This document shows, piece after piece, positions 35,701 to 43,180 of a DNA stretch of 64,000 nt. Position 1 is the first letter of the stretch. Each line of letters opens with the position of its first letter. The translations under genes and the position numbers were made by a program. Under the pieces are notes generated by a model. It did no database searches and was not told the DNA's origin. It saw only the letters and a program-made list of their open reading frames with translations. This DNA comes from Sporisorium sorghi (lineage: Eukaryota; Basidiomycota; Ustilaginomycetes; Ustilaginales; Ustilaginaceae): contig JALCCG010000012.1 in the NCBI GenBank assembly GCA_023212695.1, positions 62,001-126,000 on the forward strand, read 5' to 3'.

Positions 35701-37151
35701 GATCTCTCCACCCTTACATAAGGAATTTCCACATAGACGACGGTATGGGACTTCTCGCTGACAATGCGTATGGTTCCCTTGTGGTCATCAACGATGGATT
35801 TAACGATGCTGAGTCCCAGACCGACGCTCCCTTCTTCCTTGGAACTTTGTGGCCCCGAGAAAAACGGCTGAAACAAATTCGCAAGCTGGTCCGGGGGGAT
35901 GGGTTCTCCCGGGTTATCGAATAGGAAGTGAACGCCCCCGTTGATATGCTTGGCCTTGACAGAGATTTCGGAATGAGATGCGCTGTATTTGATTGCATTG
36001 TCCAGAAGATTGATAAAGAGCTGGCGCAGCCTGTCCGGCTGACCAAGCACAAACAGCTCTTCTTCCGTTTCACAGGTAATGCTTTTCTTGTAACGCTTGG
36101 CTCGGAATGACATCGAATCAATCACATCGTGAAGTATTCCCCCCGTATCTACAAGTTCCAGGTCGCCATCATGAGCGTTGTGCTGGGACACCTCAAGCAG
36201 CTTCAGCACCATGCTGTGCAGTCGGCGACTCTCTTCGACAATGTGCGTCATTCCTTTATCGAAGAACTCTCTGTCGTCGTCCCCCTTTTCCCTGATGATC
36301 TCGGCATAACCAAGAATGGAGGTCAGCGGTGTTTTGAGTTCATGTGTCACATTGTCAAAAAAACGCTTCTCCTGTTCGTTCAGACTCTTCAGTCGGTCCC
36401 GATCTCGTTCAATTGTGGAAATTTGACTGCCGATCCGGTCTATCATGTCATTAAAATTCAACGCCAGTTCGCCAATTTCATCTCTTCGCTGGAACTGGAT
36501 CCGGACATCCAGATTGCCGTTTTTAACATCTGTAGAAGCCCGCGTTAACTTTACCAACGGAATTGTGATATGCCTGGAGAGCATGTAGGAGAATAGAAAT
36601 GCAGCAGTGAATATGGCGAGCGCGATGTAAAAAATGATATCCATGATGCGTCCGCTTTGTTCGTAGAGGAGGGTGAAATCTTTAGTAAAGCGCAAAATGC
36701 CCACCTTAACCCCATCAATAATTACTGGATAGGAATAAAGAACACTTCCGCTGTCGCGGCCGTAAGTGATGGTATAAGCCGTTTTACCCTCAATGGCTTG
36801 CTGGAGATCCTCATTCGATTGTCCCGTGAATTCCTTCTCGTCCGATGAGAACAATAACGTGCCATCAACGGTATATGCACTGACATGACTTGAAGTGGCG
36901 TGGTTCAAGTCTTTCACCATTTCCTCGGCCATCTGCCCGAAATAAAGTGTGTTGTTTGTGAAATGGTTGATGAGGAAAGCTTGCCGTACATAGACATTAC
37001 TATTGTTTTTGAGCCCGACCAAATCGGATGTTACAATCTTCTGATTGCTGGTCCGTATGACTTCTTTAACGGTCTGATTGAGCACAAGGAAAGAAAGGCT
37101 GAAGATCAGAAAAAAACCAACGATAAATTTGGCTCTGATGGTCCGAAGCAT
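35697..37151 (-). CDS. Sensor histidine kinase with HAMP domain
   Basis: A 484-aa kinase: helix 1 at about 7-25, an extracellular domain of about 140 residues (single-Cache-like), helix 2 at about 170-190, HAMP to about 243, then H270 in NVTHELKTPLTSILGY. The N box has N381/N385 in NLLDNAIKY. The G1 box is D412-N-P-G-E-P, a weakened version of D-x-G-x-G, and G2 is GLGLSIV. The gene starts 3 nt after the response-regulator stop and overlaps the lipoprotein gene at its end. A sugar importer and HlyD-like gene lie directly downstream and are plausible targets. Confidence 0.92.
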   Translation of the reverse strand: MLRTIRAKFIVGFFLIFSLSFLVLNQTVKEVIRTSNQKIVTSDLVGLKNNSNVYVRQAFLINHFTNNTLYFGQMAEEMVKDLNHATSSHVSAYTVDGTLLFSSDEKEFTGQSNEDLQQAIEGKTAYTITYGRDSGSVLYSYPVIIDGVKVGILRFTKDFTLLYEQSGRIMDIIFYIALAIFTAAFLFSYMLSRHITIPLVKLTRASTDVKNGNLDVRIQFQRRDEIGELALNFNDMIDRIGSQISTIERDRDRLKSLNEQEKRFFDNVTHELKTPLTSILGYAEIIREKGDDDREFFDKGMTHIVEESRRLHSMVLKLLEVSQHNAHDGDLELVDTGGILHDVIDSMSFRAKRYKKSITCETEEELFVLGQPDRLRQLFINLLDNAIKYSASHSEISVKAKHINGGVHFLFDNPGEPIPPDQLANLFQPFFSGPQSSKEEGSVGLGLSIVKSIVDDHKGTIRIVSEKSHTVVYVEIPYVRVERS

Positions 37152-37154
37152 CCC

Positions 37155-37853
37155 TTATTCCGCCACTTTCTCGAATTTGTACCCGATGCCGAATACGGTT
37201 GTGATGAGATCGCTGGCATCCAGTTTTTTGCGGAGCCTTTGAATATGAGTATCCACCGTCCGCGTATCCCCCATAAAATCATAACCCCAAACCAAATCAA
37301 GCAGCTCCGAGCGCGTATAAATCTTCCCTCGGTGGCGATACAGGGTCATGAGCAGATCGAATTCCTTCGGTGTGAGATCAATCAAACTGCCGTCTTTCTT
37401 GACCAGACGCTCCTCCATTACGATCTCGATGCATTTAAACCGGATAACAACCTCTTGTGCCTCTTCTCTCTCAACATGGTTCGCCTGATCCAGCCGCCTA
37501 AGGATGGTGCGAATTCGCGCAACGACTTCCCGCAAATCAAAAGGCTTCGTGATATAATCATCCGCACCAAACTCAAGCCCAAGCACTTTATCCGTAATAT
37601 CCGATTTTGCCGTAATCATGAATATGGGAATGTTGTAATCTGCGGTTACTTTTTTGCAAATATCGAGTCCGCTTTGATCCGGCAGCATCCAATCCAGCAA
37701 GAGCAGGTCAGGACTGAAATCTTCCAGTTCCCTAAAACCTGCGGCTCCGCTGGCTGCCGTTCGGGTCTCGAACCCCTCCATAGCCAGCCCATACGCAAGC
37801 AAATCGGCGATCGGTCCCTCGTCTTCGATAATGAGAATTTTCGTTTTTTTCAT
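37155..37853 (-). CDS. OmpR/PhoB-family response regulator
   Basis: A 232-aa regulator from the ATG at 37853, which follows GGAG by 7 nt; the frame extends to 37994 but that part looks non-coding. Receiver domain with D54 (LLLDWMLPD) and K at ITKPF; winged-helix output with LTPKEFDLLMTLYRHRG and TVDTHIQRLRKKL. It forms a two-component pair with the kinase that starts 3 nt downstream. Confidence 0.93.
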   Translation of the reverse strand: MKKTKILIIEDEGPIADLLAYGLAMEGFETRTAASGAAGFRELEDFSPDLLLLDWMLPDQSGLDICKKVTADYNIPIFMITAKSDITDKVLGLEFGADDYITKPFDLREVVARIRTILRRLDQANHVEREEAQEVVIRFKCIEIVMEERLVKKDGSLIDLTPKEFDLLMTLYRHRGKIYTRSELLDLVWGYDFMGDTRTVDTHIQRLRKKLDASDLITTVFGIGYKFEKVAE

Positions 37854-37950
37854 GAGGTCTCCATTCTTAATCCTTAAACCTGTTAATGAATCGATTTTAG
37901 CATATACCTTCTGCAAATGATAAATTAGATAAGCTGCAAGCGTGGTGAGT

Positions 37951-39606
37951 CTACTGTGTATCCGGTAAATGCAGCAGCTCTGGTACAGTGACAAATGAAT
38001 AACCTTGGTCCTTCAAATCAGGAATCAACTGTTTAAGGGCTTCGATTGTGTTGGCAAGATGATTCTTACCATTAGCCGTATGCTGCAGAATAATGCCTCC
38101 CGGCTTTAACTGCGTGTGTATTCGCTGCATGATCCCCTGGGCAGGCAAGCCTGACCAGTCCATCGTGTCCACGGACCAGTTCACGATGGCTAAATCCAAA
38201 CTTTGTATGGCCACTACTTTTTCCTCATCCAAAGCGCCATACGGAGGTCTAAACAAGGAGGGGCGGTAGCCTATAATATCATTCAGCTTGTCCTGCGTAT
38301 CATTGATTTGCTTCATCGCTTCTTCCATGGTTATCTCCTTGAAGTTCGGATGAGACCTGGAATGATTCCCTATGGCATGACCTTCCTCCACAATCCGCCG
38401 CACGGTCTCAGGATGGGACGCAGCCCGATCTCCCAGAATAAAGAAAGTAGCTTTAATATCGTTCTCTCTCAATATATCCAAAATCTGCGGCGTAACGATG
38501 GCATCCGGACCATCATCGAACGTTAATGCGACCTGCTTACCGTCTTTTGCCGATCCGTTAAAATACACCTTCTTCTCCATCGACTGATTCTGATTCTGAT
38601 TCTGATTCTGATTCTGATTCTGATTCTGATTCTGATTCTGATTCGTGCCGGATGAGCTTATCTCGTTTGGGCNNNNNNNNNNNNNNNNNNNNNNNNNNNN
38701 NNNNNNNNNNNNNNNNNNNNNNNNNNNNNNNNNNNNNNNNNNNNNNNNNNNNNNNNNNNNNNNNNTCTGATTCTGATTCTGATTCTGATTCTGATTCTGA
38801 TTCTGATTCTGATTCTGATTCGTGCCGGATGAGCTTATCTCGTTTGGGCTGCCATCTGTTTGCTGACCAGCCGAGTGTCCCTGCTCTCCCATAAAATAGT
38901 CTCGGAGTCCGTCTACAATAGATTGAGCGGCTCGCTCCAGCCCTTCATTGCTCAGGAGCAATTGTTCGTCGTCCGCATTGGTGAGATATCCAACTTCCAC
39001 AAGTACTGCTGGCATCTTGGGGGTAGCGAGCACTTTTAATTGTTCCTCTTTTATGCCGCGATCCCGGAGTCCAAGCCCCTTCACTACATGCTTCTGAAGG
39101 GTTTGAGCCAACGGAATGCTGTCCTCGTGTCGATATAGGGTTTCCGTTCCCGAAGTTGTGGGATCTGTATACGTGTTGCCATGGATTGAAATCATAACAT
39201 CCGCATTCCAATCATTCGCGATAGCTGCCCGGTCTTCCAATTCTACAAATTGATCATCTATACGTGTCATAAATGGCTCAAAGAGGGGGTCTTCTTCCAG
39301 AATATCAAACACCCGCCCGGCAAGGGATAGGTTGAATTCCTTCTCATATGCGCCGCTTACACCGGTAGCACCAGGGTCTTTACCCCCATGACCAGGATCG
39401 ATAGCGATTCGATACGTCTGATTATTGTTGGGTGAGTCAGGAAGAGTCTTATAGGTCTCTCCATGTTTAGCTGATGATGCCGGTATTAACTTCACCGTGG
39501 CTGAACCGGTGTGCCATGCCAATTTGAATCCAAGGCTAAAGATGATTCCGATTAGTATAATATAGAAGACTTTCGCTGGTTTTTTAAGTTTCTTGTGATG
39601 GATCAT
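37951..39606 (-). CDS. N-acetylmuramoyl-L-alanine amidase fused to polysaccharide deacetylase
   Basis: A two-domain cell-wall enzyme with an N-terminal membrane anchor or signal (about 12-30). Domain 1 is an Amidase_3: AIDPGHGGKDPG with H73, E88 in YEKEFNLSLA, ISIHGN, and VEVGYLTN. Domain 2, at the C-terminus, is a NodB-type deacetylase: LTFDDGPD, NHSRSHP and RPPYGALD. Between them is an Asn-Gln repeat linker holding two copies of PNEISSSGT and broken by 93 N (38673-38765). The two domains stay in one frame only if the true gap length is a multiple of three. GGAGGAG lies 4 nt before the ATG. The gene is separate from the response-regulator operon downstream. A single protein could cut the stem peptide and then deacetylate the freed muramic acid, as the CwlD and PdaA pair do during cortex formation; this is inferred. 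Confidence 0.85.
   Translation of the reverse strand: MIHHKKLKKPAKVFYIILIGIIFSLGFKLAWHTGSATVKLIPASSAKHGETYKTLPDSPNNNQTYRIAIDPGHGGKDPGATGVSGAYEKEFNLSLAGRVFDILEEDPLFEPFMTRIDDQFVELEDRAAIANDWNADVMISIHGNTYTDPTTSGTETLYRHEDSIPLAQTLQKHVVKGLGLRDRGIKEEQLKVLATPKMPAVLVEVGYLTNADDEQLLLSNEGLERAAQSIVDGLRDYFMGEQGHSAGQQTDGSPNEISSSGTNQNQNQNQNQNQNQNQNQXXXXXXXXXXXXXXXXXXXXXXXXXXXXXXXXPNEISSSGTNQNQNQNQNQNQNQNQNQNQSMEKKVYFNGSAKDGKQVALTFDDGPDAIVTPQILDILRENDIKATFFILGDRAASHPETVRRIVEEGHAIGNHSRSHPNFKEITMEEAMKQINDTQDKLNDIIGYRPSLFRPPYGALDEEKVVAIQSLDLAIVNWSVDTMDWSGLPAQGIMQRIHTQLKPGGIILQHTANGKNHLANTIEALKQLIPDLKDQGYSFVTVPELLHLPDTQ
38582..38820. repeat. Hexamer repeat TCTGAT encoding Asn-Gln linker, with assembly gap
   Basis: Tandem TCTGAT (CAGAAT on the coding strand) at 38587-38642 and 38766-38820, interrupted by one non-repetitive block at about 38643-38672 and 93 N. 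The block 38643-38672 recurs at 38819-38848, so the unresolved part probably holds further copies of the same larger unit. Confidence 0.9.
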
Positions 39607-39948
39607 GGCTCCTCCTTCTGGGTGAACGGTTCATATTTTGTCAATGGGAACTAATTTCAGGAAACTCCTCTCTTATTATTTGCTAGACTCGTTCCATAAG
39701 AAGAATATAATCGCTGGATGTGACAACGGTTTTACCGAGATGTCAACAACTTGTGTCAAAGCGCTGCTCGATGTAAATCCAAATCAAATCTATCATTCTC
39801 CCGCCCAGGCTGGACTTCCTTGCTTGTCATCTAAAGTCCATCCGTTTCGATACAACAAAAAAAAGCAGGCTGCCGTGGCAGCCTGCTTCTATCGCAACTA
39901 TACGAATATCTCCTGCGCTATCGCAGGGATGTTTCTACATTTCTACTA
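39607..39948. other. Intergenic stretch between metE and the amidase-deacetylase gene
   Basis: About 340 bp. It holds the metE terminator (39852-39888), a second short hairpin CCTGCG/CGCAGG (39910-39925) close to the metE stop and the upstream region of the amidase-deacetylase gene. An open frame on the plus strand here has no ribosome site or codon bias and is not called. Confidence 0.5.
39852..39888 (-). terminator. Terminator after metE
   Basis: AAGCAGGCTGCC / GGCAGCCTGCTT (39863-39888), perfect 12-bp stem, with a run of seven or more T on the minus strand. Confidence 0.9.
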
Positions 39949-42237
39949 TTATACGTTCAATGAATAAGCCGAGCGAGCGATTTCTGTCGCTTGAACCATG
40001 TTGCGCAAGGATTCCACTGTCTCTTCCTTACCGCGTGTCTTGAGACCGCAGTCCGGATTAATCCAGAACAGCTTCGGATCCAGCACACGCAATGCGCGAT
40101 CAATCATACTTGTCATCTCTTCGACTCGCGGTACCCGTGGACTGTGGATATCGTATACACCGAGTCCAATTCCCAGCTTGTAGGTGTTGACTTCAAAGCT
40201 ATGGATCAGTTCGCCATGGCTGCGCGAAGTCTCGATGGAGATCACATCGGCATCCATGGATTCAATCGAATCAATCATGTCGTGGAACTCGCAATAACAC
40301 ATATGCGTATGAATTTGCGTCGTTGGCTGAACCGTGCACGTGGTCATGCGGAAGGCTTTAACGGCCCATGCCAGATACTCCGCCTGATCTTCTTCCTTAA
40401 GCGGAAGTCCTTCGCGCACCGCAGGCTCATCCACCTGAATCATTCCGATGCCTGCTTGCTCCAGCGCCTCGACCTCTTGTCTTAGGGCATAAGCCAGTTG
40501 ATATGCAATCTGTTCGCGAGTGATATCTTCACGGACGAACGACCAGTTCATGATCGTAATCGGTCCGGTCAGCATCCCTTTAACAGGACGGTTGGTTTTG
40601 GACTGTGCATACTTCGTTTCCTCAACGGTCATCGCTTTCTCGAAGGCAACATCCCCGAAGATAACAGGTGGTTTTACGCAGCGGGAGCCATAGGATTGAA
40701 CCCATCCATACTGTGTGAAGGCAAAGCCCTCAAGCTTCTCACCGAAGAATTCAACCATATCCGTGCGTTCAAATTCTCCGTGCACAAGCACGTCCAGACC
40801 GATCTCTTCCTGCAGCTTGATCCAAATATCGATCTGCTCCTGAATAAAGCCCTCGTACTGCTCATTATTCCACTCGCCCTTGCGCCACAGCTGGCGAGCC
40901 TTGCGCACTTCGGCTGACTGCGGGAAGCTTCCAATGGTAGTTGTCGGAAAAATCGGCAGCTGCCATTTGTTCTGCTGGACGACGTGACGCTCCGCGAACG
41001 GCAGACTGCGAGCCGGCTCCTGTGCACTCACCGCAGCAACAGCCTGCTGAACGTCATGGCGGTTACGCTCACCCGATTGCTTAAGCGCCTGAATTGCAAG
41101 CTTGGACTGCTCCAGTTCTTCAGCGATCCGGGCTGCGCCTGTAGAGACCGCTTTAGTTAACAGGACCAGTTCATTCAGCTTCTCATCCGCAAAGGCAAGA
41201 GCACCTTTCAGTTCGGGAAGAAGTTTCGTTTCGTTGTTCACTGTCACTGGTACATGGAGCAAACTGCATGAGGATTGAACGATGAGACGCTCAGCAGCCA
41301 CGTATTTGGTCAATTCCTCCAATTGTGTCAGTTTCTCGCGCAGTGACGCCTTCCAGATACCGCGTCCATCGATGACACCCGCTCCCAGAACTTTGTTCGA
41401 AGGAAATCCTGATTCTTTGATGGCTTGGACATTACCAGTCTGCCCATGCACAAAGTCAAGGCCTATGCCACTGACAGGCAGCTGAATGATGTCCTGGTAG
41501 TTTTCTACAGCTTCAAAATAGGTTTGCAGCATGATGTTCAAGCCAGGAGCCGAGGCTGCAAATGTTTCGTAGATCGTTCTTAACCGCTGCAGATCGCCAT
41601 CGCTTAATTTCGTGACAAGAATCGGCTCGTCGATCTGTACCCATTGAACGCCTTCTTGTGCCAATTCCTGAAGAATCTGCACATAAAGGGGTAACAATTT
41701 CTTGAGCCAAGCATCCGTCTCCGAGGGCTGATATCCCTTCGACAATTTCAGGAAGGTTAACGGGCCAACAATTACCGGCTTGCCTTCAATCCCGAGCTTT
41801 TCCTTCGCCTCTTTATAGGCAGCAAGCGGTCTGTTCTCCGTAAGAACCGGCGTCGCTCCATCCAATTCAGGCACGATATAATGATAATTGGTGTTAAACC
41901 ACTTGGTCATTTCACTTGCCGTAGCATCCTTGGTTCCGCGTGCAATGCCATAATAAACGGACAAAGGCACCTCGCCGCCCTCATAGGGAAAACGCTTCGG
42001 TATAATGCCAAACATTGTTGCCGTATCCAGTACATGATCGTAATAACTGAAGTCATTGACCGCAATGAGATCAATTCCCTTCTCCTGCTGCTTGCGTAAA
42101 TGATTCAGTCGAATCTCCTGCAGCTGCTGGTGGAACTCCGATTCTTCAAGCTTCCCCGCCCAGAACGCTTCTAACGCTTTCTTCCATTCACGATCCGCAC
42201 CAATTCGTGGATACCCCAAAACGCTGCTTCTTGTCAT
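39949..42237 (-). CDS. metE: Cobalamin-independent methionine synthase
   Basis: A 762-aa enzyme that transfers the methyl group of 5-methyltetrahydropteroyl-triglutamate to homocysteine. Both halves of the duplicated barrel are present: the N-terminal LGYPRIGADREWKKALEAFW and the C-terminal catalytic half with zinc-ligand regions QIHTHMCYCEF (His, Cys) and WINPDCGLKTRG (Cys), and TTTIGSFPQ. The length is normal. GGGAGTG lies 9 nt before the ATG. It is transcribed alone. No S-box is visible upstream; instead there are LysR-like inverted repeats at 42311-42340. Confidence 0.97.
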   Translation of the reverse strand: MTRSSVLGYPRIGADREWKKALEAFWAGKLEESEFHQQLQEIRLNHLRKQQEKGIDLIAVNDFSYYDHVLDTATMFGIIPKRFPYEGGEVPLSVYYGIARGTKDATASEMTKWFNTNYHYIVPELDGATPVLTENRPLAAYKEAKEKLGIEGKPVIVGPLTFLKLSKGYQPSETDAWLKKLLPLYVQILQELAQEGVQWVQIDEPILVTKLSDGDLQRLRTIYETFAASAPGLNIMLQTYFEAVENYQDIIQLPVSGIGLDFVHGQTGNVQAIKESGFPSNKVLGAGVIDGRGIWKASLREKLTQLEELTKYVAAERLIVQSSCSLLHVPVTVNNETKLLPELKGALAFADEKLNELVLLTKAVSTGAARIAEELEQSKLAIQALKQSGERNRHDVQQAVAAVSAQEPARSLPFAERHVVQQNKWQLPIFPTTTIGSFPQSAEVRKARQLWRKGEWNNEQYEGFIQEQIDIWIKLQEEIGLDVLVHGEFERTDMVEFFGEKLEGFAFTQYGWVQSYGSRCVKPPVIFGDVAFEKAMTVEETKYAQSKTNRPVKGMLTGPITIMNWSFVREDITREQIAYQLAYALRQEVEALEQAGIGMIQVDEPAVREGLPLKEEDQAEYLAWAVKAFRMTTCTVQPTTQIHTHMCYCEFHDMIDSIESMDADVISIETSRSHGELIHSFEVNTYKLGIGLGVYDIHSPRVPRVEEMTSMIDRALRVLDPKLFWINPDCGLKTRGKEETVESLRNMVQATEIARSAYSLNV

Positions 42238-42310
42238 CTATGTAACACTCCCATACAAATTGTTACAAAGAAGATATCATGTATTGATCGGTATAGTGTA
42301 ACTCGAATAA

Positions 42311-42340
42311 GCTATATCCAGTTATAGCTTAAGGCTATAA
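42311..42340. promoter_or_regulatory. LysR-like inverted repeats upstream of metE
   Basis: Three TATAGC/GCTATA half-sites: GCTATA (42311-42316), TATAGC (42323-42328) and GCTATA (42334-42339). They form two overlapping inverted repeats, GCTATA-N6-TATAGC and TTATAGC-N5-GCTATAA. The second resembles the MtaR-type methionine box (TATAGTTT-n-AAACTATA) of streptococci. It lies about 75-100 nt upstream of the metE start. The regulator gene is not in this window. Confidence 0.5.
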
Positions 42341-42437
42341 CAAGTGTGTTTTGCGGGTTTAGCTCATGGGAATCATGGACAGAGTCTAGAGGCCCTGGTT
42401 CAGATTCGCCTTCGTTCTTATATCTGTTGCTATCCAA

Positions 42438-42468
42438 TGCAAAGAGCTTGGCGGTAAGCCAAGCTCTT
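42438..42468 (-). terminator. Terminator after the DUF1266 gene
   Basis: AAGAGCTTGGC (42442-42452) / GCCAAGCTCTT (42458-42468), perfect 11-bp stem, TTTG on the minus strand. Confidence 0.78.
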
Positions 42469-42499
42469 GTAAACATATAAAGATGACACTCTAAATCGG

Positions 42500-43180
42500 T
42501 TAGTGGCCTATTTTAGCAGCTTGAAACTCCAGCTCCATATCCCATGACAGTATCCTCCAAGGACTGTCTGACTGATTAAGCGAATGGCGGATATGACGAA
42601 TATGTCCCGCTGTTACCTCATCCTCAAGCTCTTTGGCCCAGAACTGGCGGCCGATGATATAAGCCATGCCATATTCCTCCCAGCTCGCGTACGATTGCTG
42701 AATCAATTGTGCGTTTTGCATCAGATAATGCCAAGCTTCTTCCTGCTGAATATGACCAAACGTCATGCATAAATGACAAATAAAAGCGGCTCGTCCCAAA
42801 TCCCAGGCCAGAATGCCGGCAGTTGGCAGGTGTCTATGATAACGTTGAATGATGAGTAATTCGACTGCACTGAATTCATCTTGTATGGATGAAATATAAC
42901 GGTTCTGCTGCTGTGGCGTCATGAGTGGCAAACCACTACGGAGACGATCAAATTTCACGCGATGCCCCCCCTCTACCGTGAGCCAATTCAACACGCGCCA
43001 AGCCGAGCTTTCGTCCCTTATGTCCCATGCGTCGACCAATACCTCTTGATTAATCCGATCCCCTTCGGCTCCGCTTCGCGCCAGATCATATTGGCATGTA
43101 AAATGGACCCTGTTGTTATGAAGCAGAACGTCTCCCAGCGCTAGCGCCCAAAGCTGGCTTTTACTTAAATGACTGCTCAT
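42500..43180 (-). CDS. DUF1266-family protein
   Basis: A 226-aa soluble protein with the DUF1266 pattern, including the C-terminal GILAWDLGRAAFICHLCM and EAWHYL blocks and tryptophan-rich segments. Function unknown. Its ATG overlaps the stop of the J-domain protein gene (ATGA), so the genes are coupled. In E. coli, DUF1266 genes ybeR and ybeU lie beside djlB, djlC and hscC; here the same three families form one operon. A partner role with the Hsp70/J-domain pair is inferred. Confidence 0.75.
   Translation of the reverse strand: MSSHLSKSQLWALALGDVLLHNNRVHFTCQYDLARSGAEGDRINQEVLVDAWDIRDESSAWRVLNWLTVEGGHRVKFDRLRSGLPLMTPQQQNRYISSIQDEFSAVELLIIQRYHRHLPTAGILAWDLGRAAFICHLCMTFGHIQQEEAWHYLMQNAQLIQQSYASWEEYGMAYIIGRQFWAKELEDEVTAGHIRHIRHSLNQSDSPWRILSWDMELEFQAAKIGH

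Noticed and set aside
38582..38820. Regular short repeats, possibly a CRISPR array
   Set aside because: The units are 6-bp coding repeats (Asn-Gln) without spacers and no cas genes are present.
39638..39967. Open frame of 109 codons on the plus strand between metE and the amidase gene
   Set aside because: It runs through the metE terminator, has no ribosome site and no family features.
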